Below are positions 1 to 7,038 of a stretch of 15,061 nt of DNA, piece after piece. The stretch is from Candidatus Saccharimonadota bacterium (GTDB taxonomy: Bacteria > Patescibacteriota > Saccharimonadia > Saccharimonadales > SZUA-47), in NCBI GenBank assembly GCA_017993025.1, contig JAGONL010000015.1:1-15061 (forward strand). The letters run 5' to 3'. The notes below the pieces were generated by a model. It made no database searches and had not been told where the DNA came from. It saw only the letters and a list, made by a program, of their open reading frames with translations. Numbering within the stretch: position 1 is the stretch's first letter; each line of letters begins with the position of its first letter. A program made the position numbers and the translations under genes.

Positions 1-1
1 A

Positions 2-301
2 GAAGAACGCGGTATTTTGTACGTTGGTCCAACGCAAGTTGTGTATGCAGGCCAAATTGTTGGCTTAAACCAACGTCAGGACGACCTAGAGGTAAATATC
101 TGTAAAGAAAAACACCTAACAAACATGAGAAGTTCGTCTTCAGACGGAATAGTACAACTTACACCTTATACGCAGTTTAGTTTAGAGCAATGCCTAGACT
201 TCATTGAAAACGACGAGCTTCTAGAAGTTACTCCAAAAACTTTGCGACTTCGCAAAAAAGAACTAGACCACAACAAACGCAAACGCGCTGCTAAACAATA
301 A
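2..301 (+). CDS. typA: Ribosome-associated GTPase TypA/BipA, C-terminal end (5' partial)
   Basis: The reading frame is open from base 2 and ends at TAA 299-301, so this is the last 99 residues of a gene that starts outside the window; the TTG at 17 is an internal codon, not a start. The segment matches the C-terminal domain specific to TypA/BipA: a glycine-rich opening (GILYVGP, then VYAGQIVG), the hallmark KEKHLTNMRSS, an LTPYTQFSLEQCLDFIENDEL helix region and the closing VTPKTLRLRKKELD followed by a basic tail. TypA is a translational GTPase related to EF-G and LepA that binds the 70S ribosome and helps ribosome assembly or translation under cold and other stress. The GTPase domain is not visible here. 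No clear terminator hairpin follows before the next gene 52 bases downstream. Confidence 0.95.
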   Translation, partial: EERGILYVGPTQVVYAGQIVGLNQRQDDLEVNICKEKHLTNMRSSSSDGIVQLTPYTQFSLEQCLDFIENDELLEVTPKTLRLRKKELDHNKRKRAAKQ

Positions 302-334
302 TCTTTTTCTAATATCGTAATATAGTCAATATTA

Positions 335-343
335 TGTTACAAT
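335..343 (+). promoter_or_regulatory. Extended -10 promoter of the 753-aa gene
   Basis: TG, one base, then TACAAT lies 10 bases before the ATG at 354. No good -35 is seen 17 bases upstream. Transcription would start about 4 bases before the ATG, and no Shine-Dalgarno sequence is present, so a leaderless mRNA is inferred. Confidence 0.5.
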
Positions 344-353
344 ATACTTTATA

Positions 354-2615
354 ATGAGTGTTAAAACATCAGTTGAATACCTGCAGAATCTAGAAAGAGA
401 CTTGGCTGCAGAAGCAGATCCTGCCTTAAGAGCATGGTATGGTCAGGAAATGATGCTTCAGCCAGAATACAAAGAGGCTGTTGTAGCAACCGAGCTACTT
501 TCTACATTAGCCGGACACATTGGAGAGCTTGCGAGGCGTAAAGCATCAGACGATGAAATTAAATACCCTGTCGCAGATAGCTACATTGAACCAGATGATA
601 CTGAATATGTAAGACCACCAACTCAGCAAGAAATCTTGATGGGTAAAATTATCAAAAAATATGATAGCATTTTGGAAACATACCGCATAGAAGTAAAAAA
701 TATTGATGCGCCAAATAAATCTAAGCGCGAATTAAAGCTAAAGCTAGCACGCAGAAACTTTGCGAAGCAATTTACTGACATACGAGATATTTCAGGTGAC
801 GAACACCTTGTTTTACAATCCAGCATATTAGCTTGGGCTACGTTTGATCTTATAGAAGACAAAGAGCTGCAACAAGAAGTAGTAGATAATTGTGTGTCGT
901 ATGCTGAAAATAATGGTGCAAAAATCACTGCTGATCCTGAGCGACTTGCTACAATTATTTCATTCTCAATCCCGCATGAAGGAGAAGAGCCTTTATCTGC
1001 CAGTGCTAAGCGTGATATGGAGTTGTATGACAATATTTTAAAAGCAATATTTTCCTCAACCAACAACGCTAAAGATTTTTCAGATATAAATATCAATTTA
1101 GCGCTAGCTAGTTTTGATTTATTAGCAAACCGAGAGTCTGTTAAAAAGGCTAGTGATATTTTTACACTTCAGCTACCTTACATGCGATCTTCCTATATGT
1201 ATGCAATTTTTAAAGGAGTGTTAAAAAGAGCAACAGAAGTAGGAGATGTTTACTTAACAGACGAGTATCAAGCCATGCTATCTATGGGAATGCTTACACA
1301 GACTTACTTGGGAGCTGACAACAAACATAACCCGAAAATTGGCGATGCACAGAACCGTATACATTCTGATTTAGAGGTATTTCATAAAAACTGTGAATTG
1401 CAAGGTGTTTCACCCCCAAAGAACCTGGATTTAGTTTTTAAACCTGAAACAAAGAATAATGATCCTGTTGTTATTAAACGTATTGGTCAAGATACTTTTA
1501 TTCCATTTCATCAAGCAGAATCCTTAACACCCCAAGATGAACGCGTACTTGAATCTAAGTTATTTAATCAACGCATGAAAGAATTGGCTCCTTACATATA
1601 TGCCATCGCTGTAGCTAAAGAAAGATTAGGCACCGGAGTTCACACTTTATTGCTTCCAATCAGTCCGTCTATAACAGTTGAAGCATTTATACCACAATCT
1701 GCATTTGGTATAGGAACAAGAGACTCCATACTTACTGAATTAAATAATCAAGTGAATGTTATGATCAAAGAAATACTAGAAGTTGGTGTGCATGCTGAAA
1801 GGGAAGGAATAGGCCATTTTACTAAAGACAGAAAATTACAGATGGGATACATGCTACTTTATCCAGGCCATCCATCAAAAGGTTGTATTATTTTTAGGCC
1901 GGGAATTTCACATGATAAGAATGTCATACCACCAATACAGTTTCTTACTGTAAACCATCACAGAGCAGTTCCTGGTTTTTATTCTAACGACACAAAAAAT
2001 ACGTATACTGGACCATTACTAGAAGAGAACGAAACTCTTAGACGAGAAATCGGTCTTACTAAAAAACGTTTTCTTGGCCGTCGACCTATACGCGCAACTA
2101 TGCCATCAGAAATTAAGGCCACTGGTCTAAAAGCAATTAATCTTCGTACAGACGCAACAGGCATTGTACACGCAGATTTTGAACTAGATGACGGAGAAGC
2201 AACACTTAAATTTGATCGTAATCTTCGTTTGGTATCTGACGAAGAGTACGGAGTAAATAATCATTATTTTTCTGGTGCAAAAAGCTACTACGAAAATTTA
2301 ATCTTGAAAGTTGCAAAATTCTGGTCGTGTAGTCAGGAAATATCAACTTCTGAAGGCGTTGTAAGTGAAATAACTGGCAATGGTGCTAACATGGGTCATT
2401 ACGCTTACTTACGTATACGAAACGGTAGAAGATATAATTTTAGTGAATCACAACGAAAACACTGCAGGGACGAACAAGGATTAGATTTAGCTGTTGAAAG
2501 TCAACGGCTTAAAGCGCTAGACCAGTCAGGTCAGTCAAGAAATTCAACTTATGTACGTGAACAGTACGACCCAAATAAACCTCCACTTGAATTCAATTAC
2601 TCTGCACAACAGTAA
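354..2615 (+). CDS. Large orphan cytoplasmic protein, 753 aa, function unknown
   Basis: I do not recognise this family. The ATG at 354 is the first in frame and follows an extended -10 box directly. The product has no signal peptide or membrane segment, so it is probably cytoplasmic. The first 330 residues or so look mostly helical and charged (for example KSKRELKLKLARRNFAKQF). A mixed region follows, with a beta-like stretch around residues 420-450 (LLLPISPSITVEAFIPQSAF). A strongly basic patch lies near residues 570-585 (LTKKRFLGRRPIRA). The next part resembles a small beta domain (HADFELDDGEATLKFDRNL), and the tail is polar and probably disordered. A nucleic-acid or ribosome contact through the basic patch is possible but only a guess. 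It stands alone: typA ends 52 bases before it and the next genes run on the other strand. Confidence 0.75.
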   Translation: MSVKTSVEYLQNLERDLAAEADPALRAWYGQEMMLQPEYKEAVVATELLSTLAGHIGELARRKASDDEIKYPVADSYIEPDDTEYVRPPTQQEILMGKIIKKYDSILETYRIEVKNIDAPNKSKRELKLKLARRNFAKQFTDIRDISGDEHLVLQSSILAWATFDLIEDKELQQEVVDNCVSYAENNGAKITADPERLATIISFSIPHEGEEPLSASAKRDMELYDNILKAIFSSTNNAKDFSDININLALASFDLLANRESVKKASDIFTLQLPYMRSSYMYAIFKGVLKRATEVGDVYLTDEYQAMLSMGMLTQTYLGADNKHNPKIGDAQNRIHSDLEVFHKNCELQGVSPPKNLDLVFKPETKNNDPVVIKRIGQDTFIPFHQAESLTPQDERVLESKLFNQRMKELAPYIYAIAVAKERLGTGVHTLLLPISPSITVEAFIPQSAFGIGTRDSILTELNNQVNVMIKEILEVGVHAEREGIGHFTKDRKLQMGYMLLYPGHPSKGCIIFRPGISHDKNVIPPIQFLTVNHHRAVPGFYSNDTKNTYTGPLLEENETLRREIGLTKKRFLGRRPIRATMPSEIKATGLKAINLRTDATGIVHADFELDDGEATLKFDRNLRLVSDEEYGVNNHYFSGAKSYYENLILKVAKFWSCSQEISTSEGVVSEITGNGANMGHYAYLRIRNGRRYNFSESQRKHCRDEQGLDLAVESQRLKALDQSGQSRNSTYVREQYDPNKPPLEFNYSAQQ

Positions 2616-2657
2616 CTAATTTACAGCTACTTTAAACTTTATAATAATTTCTAAGAA

Positions 2658-3506
2658 CTAATAACCGCCGGCTTCGACGCCGTAGTATTGGTCCATTGTT
2701 AGGCCACTTTGATAGATTGCGGTAGCTGTGTCTACACCAACGTAGCGAACGTGCCATGGTTCGTATTGATAGCCAGTTAGTGATTCCTTTCCTTCCGGGT
2801 AGCGTATTATAAATCCGTAGGTATGGGCATTATTAGCTAGCCAAACACCTTGTGCGCCTGTTCCAAAACAGGCAAGCAAGTTGCAAGAACCGTCTGGGTT
2901 GGCTAAATCAGCTGATAACCCCGTTTGATGCTCAGAATGTCCTGGCCGTGCACTGCCCCTGTCGGCCTCTGCTTGACCCTGAAGGTTCACCCATTTTTGA
3001 TATGTTGATACTTGGGTGTTGTATGAGCGATAACTACTGATTATTTTCATGCCTACACCAGCCTCATTTGCTTTAAAGAGCAGTGAGGTCATGGCTTGTG
3101 CGGCCTCTGAGCGCATTTGACCGCCTGTGACATCCGTTAAATCGGGTACATAGGTGCTTGGAAGTTTATGTTTTTTGTTTACAACTACTGTAATTGAGGA
3201 CGCTTCAGTGGTTGAATACGTAACCGGCCACTGCGACTCGGGCTCTGGCGTAGGTTTAGGCTCTACTTTTGGTGCTACTTCTACAGGTTTTTCTTCTACT
3301 ACCGGTTCAGGTACTACAACTTCAGGCTGTTTTTCTTCTTCGACCGGCTGTTGCTGTACTTGTGCTAGTTGTTCTGGCTGATTATCTGATAAAACGTAAA
3401 CTGTTCCGGCAAGTAACCCGAGCGTCATTACACCAAATAACCCAAAAAAGATAAATTTATCTCTTCTGGTTTTTATTTTTGATATAATTTTTTTAACTAT
3501 TTTCAC
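2658..3506 (-). CDS. Membrane-anchored D-alanyl-D-alanine carboxypeptidase, VanY/M15B family
   Basis: A zinc peptidase that trims the terminal D-alanine from peptidoglycan stem peptides outside the membrane. The 282-aa product starts at GTG; the ATG two bases upstream is out of frame and hits TGA at once. A basic N-terminus and one membrane helix (about residues 18-39) anchor it. A Pro/Glu/Val-rich spacer (about 43-90) crosses the periplasm or wall. The catalytic domain (about 95-282) carries the family motif SEHQTGLSAD with zinc ligands His193 and Asp200, and EPWH with catalytic Glu249 and third ligand His252. Cys208 and Cys213 could form a disulfide loop. It lies 22 bases after a membrane-protein gene on the same strand but has its own -10 box. 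The spacer's composition explains the long Ser/Gly- or Val/Leu-rich shadow frames on the other strand. Confidence 0.9.
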   Translation of the reverse strand: MKIVKKIISKIKTRRDKFIFFGLFGVMTLGLLAGTVYVLSDNQPEQLAQVQQQPVEEEKQPEVVVPEPVVEEKPVEVAPKVEPKPTPEPESQWPVTYSTTEASSITVVVNKKHKLPSTYVPDLTDVTGGQMRSEAAQAMTSLLFKANEAGVGMKIISSYRSYNTQVSTYQKWVNLQGQAEADRGSARPGHSEHQTGLSADLANPDGSCNLLACFGTGAQGVWLANNAHTYGFIIRYPEGKESLTGYQYEPWHVRYVGVDTATAIYQSGLTMDQYYGVEAGGY

Positions 3507-3512
3507 ATAACT

Positions 3513-3521
3513 ATAATAGCA
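3513..3521 (-). promoter_or_regulatory. Extended -10 promoter of the VanY-type gene
   Basis: On the minus strand TGCTATTAT ends 6 bases before the GTG start at 3506. There is no Shine-Dalgarno sequence in the short gap, so a leaderless transcript is inferred. It lies in the 22-base gap after the membrane-protein gene. Confidence 0.5.
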
Positions 3522-3528
3522 GGAATTT

Positions 3529-4245
3529 TCAACCTACTAATTTATGAAAAAGCTTGCCTATTGCTGAGCGTGAACCTTCACCTAGGAATATCTTAAGCAA
3601 AATCCAAATACTATAGCCTGCGAACATCATAAACTCACCAAGGAGTATCAAATTTAGTTTTCCGACATCTTCAAGAGACAAGATTACGATAATACCACCC
3701 GATATGATTAGAGTGAAAGAAAATAGTTTAATTATCTTCCAAATTTCTTCATTCTTATTCTTTCGGTTTTTGCTAAGCACGCTATCCATTAGTACCGTTG
3801 CAGACATTGAGAGTCCTGCAAGAATCACACCAGCGTTATGAATCCGATGTGGCCATATTTCCCAGGTGACAGGCATTAACGCTATCAAATAAAGACCAAG
3901 TATAGTTAGACTAACTAGCGGTATTACAGGACGCGAATTTTTTAGTGTATTTTTTAAATATGTTCTCCATCTCCATAAACTATATGCAGCAAAAAACATT
4001 GACCCCGCAAAGAACGGAGCTGTACGGACGTCCGTGCCTAGTTCGCTTAATGGGATACCGATATCGAACAGATCTGGCCGTATGATGTAACCAATAGTTG
4101 CACCTAAAATGCCAGATATAATAAATCCAAATCCCCAAAATCGCCCATGCAGGAGCTTGAAAAATCGAAATATTAGTATCCTATCAACTCCTTGTGATCG
4201 ACTACTAAACAGTTCTTTTCTAATTGAGTTTTTTTTCTTAGCCAT
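3529..4245 (-). CDS. Six-helix integral membrane protein, function unknown
   Basis: The 238-aa product starts with a basic cytoplasmic tail (MAKKKNSIRKE). Six likely membrane helices lie at about residues 37-57, 75-93, 106-125, 135-155, 172-190 and 198-219, and a short basic C-terminus follows. Positive residues flank helices 1, 2-3, 4-5 and 6, which fits both ends being inside. The HNAGVILAGLSM stretch at the start of helix 4 and the six-helix plan recall the Frag1/DRAM and DUF998 groups, but I cannot assign it firmly. It follows the Y-family polymerase gene by 48 bases and precedes the VanY-type gene by 22, all on one strand. An extended -10 box just before its ATG suggests it can also be transcribed alone. 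A role in the cell envelope is plausible from the neighbour only. Confidence 0.75.
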   Translation of the reverse strand: MAKKKNSIRKELFSSRSQGVDRILIFRFFKLLHGRFWGFGFIISGILGATIGYIIRPDLFDIGIPLSELGTDVRTAPFFAGSMFFAAYSLWRWRTYLKNTLKNSRPVIPLVSLTILGLYLIALMPVTWEIWPHRIHNAGVILAGLSMSATVLMDSVLSKNRKNKNEEIWKIIKLFSFTLIISGGIIVILSLEDVGKLNLILLGEFMMFAGYSIWILLKIFLGEGSRSAIGKLFHKLVG

Positions 4246-4254
4246 TACCGTATT

Positions 4255-4263
4255 AGGATACCA
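4255..4263 (-). promoter_or_regulatory. Possible extended -10 promoter of the membrane-protein gene
   Basis: Minus-strand TGGTATCCT ends 9 bases before the ATG at 4245. The hexamer departs from consensus at two positions, and no -35 was recognised. It sits in the 48-base gap after the polymerase stop codon. Confidence 0.35.
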
Positions 4264-4293
4264 GTTTTCAGTGCTATTTACGATTTGTATGTT

Positions 4294-5856
4294 CTACATG
4301 TCCCGTACCTGCCCGAAGGCGATTCTGTCCAGGATAGTCCCGCTCATATCCATCATCATGGCAGGGGTAACTACAAACTCGCCATAACGGTTATTTATCG
4401 AATCTACGGCATCCGAAGTTCTCTTCCGCGCGTCCACACTCCGTAGATCTTTATCTTGCGTTCTGAGCGGTTGCTTTCCTTCTTGACTCATGACTCCTGA
4501 CTCTTGACTCTCAAACAGCGACAGCTGTTCCGGGTCCCAGTCGCACAAATTAAACACGGTAACCGCCATAATTCTTACGTTATTTGGTATTTCGGCTCTA
4601 TAGAGAAGCCGTTTGCCGGCTTCGTAGATATCGGGCGTACTGTACAACCGATGATAGACCTTTTCTCCGTGGTGCCAGGAGCTTGCGTAGGGGTTAGGGT
4701 TTAGGTTAGAGGGTGTAGTAGCTCCCTGAAAACTCTCTTGTCTTTTGTGTCTAAACTCTTCACTGCTTACTGCAAACTGCTCACTTCCTTGCCTGGCGTA
4801 GCCAGAATATAAACTATCTTGCGCAAAGCCAAGGTACAGATGAATTCCTGATGCATAAAGGTTATTTTTGCGCAAACGCCGGCCGGTTTTTTCGCATAGT
4901 TTTAGCAACATCGGCTCAAGTTTGTCTAGATCCATCGTTTTTTCGCTTAGAGCGTATTGGTGCCCTATAGATTGGCGTTTTGACTCTTTCGTTTCTATCT
5001 CATGCCCACGGAGTTGAAGAAACCAATAGTAACCGACAATACTCTTGAAAACCTGCTTCCGCAGAGTATTTAAATCAGCATCTAGAAAATCCAGCGGGGT
5101 GTATATGCCGGCCACACGCAGGCGTGCCCTGTAGCGCGTATTGATTCCCGGAAAGTCCATGAGTTTAGAACTGCTATACAAATCACGCAGATTGGTATGG
5201 TCAATCAACGTCATGCCATCTGGCTTGCCAAACCCAGCGCCGTATTTGGCCAGAAACTTATTGGTAGCAATACCGATGTTGACGGTGACGTATTCCCCGA
5301 GACTGTCAGCTATGCGTTTCTTTATGTCAGTAGCTATCTGTTTCATGGCTTCATTATGGATGACTCGCTCGTGCGAATCAGAGTCAGGTGTCACGAGTCT
5401 TGAGCCATGAGTAGCTACGGGGTTACCCATTTTTCTTATTTCATTTTTCATTTTTCTCAAAATCTCTGATTTTGACAGGTCTAGAATGAACTCGTCGATA
5501 CTCTTTGGTATAACATCTGGGGAATACTCTAATAAAACAGCCTTAAACAATCTGTGGGCTTCACGGTATTTGGCTGGGTCTGGCGTCATTATTACTATTC
5601 CGGGACACAGACTGCGGGCTTGTTCTACGTTAACACCTAGTTTTACGCCTTTGGCTTTGGCTTGATAGCTAGAGGCCACTAAAAAGCCACGTGGTGTGTC
5701 ATAGGCGCCTATACCAACTGGACGACCACGCAGTAACCGGTTGGCTTGCTGTTCGATAATTGCAAAGCAGGAATTGAGGTCTATGTGCATTGTATACGGC
5801 AGGGCCGTATTTAGCATGTTTCGTGTGACATGTAGCAGAGATGTTTCAGGTTTCAT
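4294..5856 (-). CDS. Y-family translesion DNA polymerase (DinB/UmuC-like) with repeat-derived insertions
   Basis: Error-prone polymerase for bypass of DNA lesions. Conserved parts: HIDLNSCFA (metal ligand Asp26, steric-gate Phe31), RGRPVGIGAY, SSYQAKAKGVKLG, SIDEF with catalytic Asp121-Glu122, GIATNKFLAKYG, a helix-hairpin-helix region (DFPGINTRYRARLRVAGI), the little-finger domain (about 295-440), and QLSLF at 444-448, the textbook beta-clamp binding motif. It is long at 520 aa. The extra segments (about 130-165, 355-395 and 449-485) contain tandem 7-bp DNA repeats. The start is uncertain. The first ATG (5856) lies in another 7-bp tract with only a weak, distant GGAG. Met23 (5790) sits exactly where DinB proteins normally begin and follows TATACA. 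The C-terminus (YGEFVVTPA) looks intact. It heads a minus-strand run with the membrane and VanY-type genes. Whether it is DinB, UmuC or ImuB-like cannot be decided by eye. Confidence 0.88.
   Translation of the reverse strand: MKPETSLLHVTRNMLNTALPYTMHIDLNSCFAIIEQQANRLLRGRPVGIGAYDTPRGFLVASSYQAKAKGVKLGVNVEQARSLCPGIVIMTPDPAKYREAHRLFKAVLLEYSPDVIPKSIDEFILDLSKSEILRKMKNEIRKMGNPVATHGSRLVTPDSDSHERVIHNEAMKQIATDIKKRIADSLGEYVTVNIGIATNKFLAKYGAGFGKPDGMTLIDHTNLRDLYSSSKLMDFPGINTRYRARLRVAGIYTPLDFLDADLNTLRKQVFKSIVGYYWFLQLRGHEIETKESKRQSIGHQYALSEKTMDLDKLEPMLLKLCEKTGRRLRKNNLYASGIHLYLGFAQDSLYSGYARQGSEQFAVSSEEFRHKRQESFQGATTPSNLNPNPYASSWHHGEKVYHRLYSTPDIYEAGKRLLYRAEIPNNVRIMAVTVFNLCDWDPEQLSLFESQESGVMSQEGKQPLRTQDKDLRSVDARKRTSDAVDSINNRYGEFVVTPAMMMDMSGTILDRIAFGQVRDM
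4484..4511. repeat. Tandem 7-bp repeat TGACTCN, four units, inside the polymerase gene
   Basis: Units TGACTCA, TGACTCC, TGACTCT, TGACTCT follow each other without a gap. They encode residues 449-458 of the polymerase, directly after its clamp-binding motif. Confidence 0.85.
4687..4714. repeat. Degenerate 7-bp repeat NTAGGGN inside the polymerase gene
   Basis: Units GTAGGGG, TTAGGGT, TTAGGTT, AGAGGGT in register. They encode about residues 381-390 on the minus strand (around NLNPNP). The look is telomere-like but the period is 7. Confidence 0.6.
4755..4789. repeat. Degenerate 7-bp repeat ACTGCNN inside the polymerase gene
   Basis: Units ACTCTTC, ACTGCTT, ACTGCAA, ACTGCTC, ACTTCCT in register; the three central units are exact. 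They encode about residues 356-368, in an extra loop of the little-finger domain. Confidence 0.75.
5375..5416. repeat. Degenerate 7-bp repeat AGTCNNG inside the polymerase gene
   Basis: Six units in register (GAATCAG, AGTCAGG, TGTCACG, AGTCTTG, AGCCATG, AGTAGCT), the outer ones decayed. They encode about residues 147-161 (THGSRLVTPDSDS), an insertion after the catalytic SIDE motif. Confidence 0.6.
5429..5456. repeat. 7-bp repeat ATTTTTC, four units, inside the polymerase gene
   Basis: ATTTTTC, TTATTTC, ATTTTTC, ATTTTTC in register. They encode the basic stretch KMKNEIRKMG (about residues 135-144), just next to the AGTCNNG tract. Confidence 0.75.
5796..5808. repeat. Short palindrome before the alternative polymerase start
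   Basis: ACGGC, three bases, GCCGT: a perfect 5-bp inverted repeat lying 5 bases upstream (minus strand) of the Met23 codon. It could be a small hairpin or operator; this is weak evidence on its own. Confidence 0.3.
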
Positions 5857-5872
5857 GTAGCAGGTAGGCTCC
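5817..5872. repeat. Degenerate 7-bp repeats ATGTNNC over the polymerase 5' end
   Basis: Units such as ATGTTTC, GTGTGAC and ATGTAGC, then TTTCAGG, TTTCATG, TAGCAGG, TAGGCTC, run with period 7 across the first ATG of the polymerase gene. The same unit type recurs at 7872-7931. Confidence 0.5.
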
Positions 5873-5957
5873 GATTAATTGATACTTGAAGACGAGGGAG
5901 AACATATGGCCTTCCCTGTAGAAGGTGAGGGTTTAATGGGCGATTAGGATAAGTAGA

Positions 5958-5986
5958 TTGACCGTTATATATATTTATGCTATAAT
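5958..5986 (+). promoter_or_regulatory. Promoter of the Nudix gene
   Basis: TTGACC, 17 bases, TATAAT preceded by TGC, a strong sigma-70-type promoter with extended -10. The ATG at 5995 is 8 bases after the -10, so transcription would begin within a few bases of it. No Shine-Dalgarno is present: a leaderless mRNA is inferred. Confidence 0.8.
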
Positions 5987-5994
5987 ATATAGAT

Positions 5995-6585
5995 ATGATT
6001 GAGATAATACAGCCGCATGAAGTAGCTGGAGCCATAGCAGAGCAACAAGTGTCGCGGGAGTACCGTCCAACGGCCATGATACTTGGTGGTACTATCCTAG
6101 ACCCATACTCCGGATTTATTAGCTTCGTAACTATTGTTTCTTCAAAAGAAGGGCGACCGGACGAGCCAAATCTGTGGTGGTTTCCGCAGGGAGGGCTTGA
6201 AATGGGCGAAACACCTGAAAAAGCAGCCTCGAGAGAACTGGGCGAAGAAATAAAAAAGGGATTAAAGCCTACTGCGCCTGAAAATTTTACAGTATTAGGC
6301 GCCCTCAAGAGCGACCAGAAACTAAGAAAACCCGACGATGAGAAATGGTCAAAAGGCAAACTCTTAATCGCCTGTTTTGCCCCCGTAGTGCTCACTAATG
6401 GCCGTGAGGGCATAGAGCCTAACCCGGAAGAAAATATAGCTAAAGCAGCATTATTCAGTGAGTTCACCTTAAGGCTACTCTTTAGACAAACAAAAAATCT
6501 AGCACCACAAAAAGACCCAAAAGCAGAATTTTCTCTAGCTATGATGGCCAAAGCAATAGAATTGCTTAGAAATCCGGCAGCGTAG
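5995..6585 (+). CDS. Nudix hydrolase, RppH-like
   Basis: The 196-aa product has a Nudix domain over about residues 25-165. The motif WWFPQGGLEMGE followed by TPEKAASRELGEE fits the Nudix box G-x5-E-x7-RE-U-x-EE, with Glu81, Glu84 and Glu85 as expected metal ligands. The usual glycine after EE is replaced by lysine. The WxFPQGG opening is typical of RppH and related (di)nucleoside polyphosphate hydrolases, which remove pyrophosphate from capped or triphosphorylated RNA ends or split Ap4A; the exact substrate is not shown. The C-terminal 30 residues look helical. The ATG is fixed by the promoter directly before it. The N-terminus MIEIIQPHE resembles that of the unrelated gene at 10092. It is transcribed away from the polymerase gene and is followed 69 bases later by a small cysteine-rich gene with its own promoter. 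Confidence 0.88.
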   Translation: MIEIIQPHEVAGAIAEQQVSREYRPTAMILGGTILDPYSGFISFVTIVSSKEGRPDEPNLWWFPQGGLEMGETPEKAASRELGEEIKKGLKPTAPENFTVLGALKSDQKLRKPDDEKWSKGKLLIACFAPVVLTNGREGIEPNPEENIAKAALFSEFTLRLLFRQTKNLAPQKDPKAEFSLAMMAKAIELLRNPAA

Positions 6586-6598
6586 TTTTTGCTATATG

Positions 6599-6627
6599 TT
6601 GACATTTGTTGCATAGTTAAATATAAT
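6599..6627 (+). promoter_or_regulatory. Consensus promoter of the six-cysteine protein gene
   Basis: TTGACA, exactly 17 bases, TATAAT: both boxes are perfect consensus. The inferred start near 6634 gives a leader of about 20 bases containing AGGA at 6645-6648, six bases before the ATG. This gene therefore has a conventional leader. Confidence 0.85.
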
Positions 6628-6654
6628 ATTGTTTAATTAATTTTAGGAACTTTT

Positions 6655-6963
6655 ATGGGAATTGACAGAGAGCCTTCATTTGACGCATCTAGGCCGAACC
6701 AGGAACCAGCAGGTGAAACGGGATCTGAAAGTTGTGGCAGAACCTGTGTCAAAAGTTTTAAACCAACTTCTGCCGGAACAGTTGCTTGTAGTTTTACAGA
6801 TTCATGCCCTGTTATTGCTCTTACAGAGGCTACGTTTGACGTCGTAAACAATGCTACAGTTGGCGAAGAGTGCCTAGAGACCACTTTCCTGCTTACTGAC
6901 GAATGCTTTGTTGCACAAGCCGGCAAAGTTATTCTAGCCGTTACTCCATCTCCACAAAGTTAA
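6655..6963 (+). CDS. Small six-cysteine protein, 102 aa, function unknown
   Basis: I do not recognise it. The plus-strand frame is chosen over the overlapping minus-strand frame (6633-6926) because a perfect consensus promoter and an AGGA site lead straight to its ATG. The first 25 residues are polar and probably disordered. Cysteines lie at 27, 31, 45, 51, 73 and 84, and the rest is Thr/Val/Ala-rich and beta-like (GTVACSFTDSCPVIALTEATF). No signal peptide is present, so the cysteines are more likely to bind metal than to form disulfides, but there is no classical CxxC pair (27 and 31 form CxxxC). The strong promoter suggests high expression. Directly downstream lies the decayed end of another gene on the opposite strand. 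Confidence 0.7.
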   Translation: MGIDREPSFDASRPNQEPAGETGSESCGRTCVKSFKPTSAGTVACSFTDSCPVIALTEATFDVVNNATVGEECLETTFLLTDECFVAQAGKVILAVTPSPQS

Positions 6964-6964
6964 A

Positions 6965-7035
6965 TCAGGCGTAGTGGGGTTGGTTTTCTCCGGCCATCAT
7001 GTACTCTTCTAGCTCCAGTTACGGCTGTTGCGGTC
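6965..7035 (-). pseudogene. Decayed end of a gene related to the 96-aa protein gene
   Basis: On the minus strand this stretch can be read as NW, a one-base gap, then LEEYMMAGENQPHYA and a TGA at 6967-6965. The first part repeats the C-terminus of the 96-aa protein (NWTLEEYMMAGENQ). A single missing base relative to 7587 breaks the frame, and similarity fades upstream of the NW codons. It is a remnant, not a working gene. The ending PHYA may be the ancestral C-terminus, whereas the intact gene ends VVYNNKI. Confidence 0.6.
6980..7020. repeat. Direct repeat, copy 1 (41 bp)
   Basis: It begins TTGGTTTTCTCCGGCC and ends TCCAGTT. It is identical to copy 2 at 7553-7594 except for one missing base, with the copies 573 bases apart in the same orientation. 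Confidence 0.9.
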
Positions 7036-7038
7036 ATG

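Noticed and set aside
3154..3454. Plus-strand frames rich in Ser/Gly/Cys or Val/Leu opposite the VanY-type gene
   Set aside because: They are the complement of the Pro/Glu/Val spacer codons and have no start signals.
4687..4714. Telomere-like TTAGGG sequence
   Set aside because: The repeat period is 7, few units are present, and it lies within a coding gene of a bacterium; it belongs with the other heptamer tracts.
5853..6614. Long minus-strand frame (253 codons) opposite the Nudix gene
   Set aside because: It mirrors the Nudix coding frame, runs through its promoter, and shows no family features, while the plus strand has an intact Nudix box.
6633..6926. Minus-strand frame of 97 codons opposite the six-cysteine gene
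   Set aside because: No promoter or ribosome site was seen for it, while the plus frame has a perfect promoter and AGGA site.
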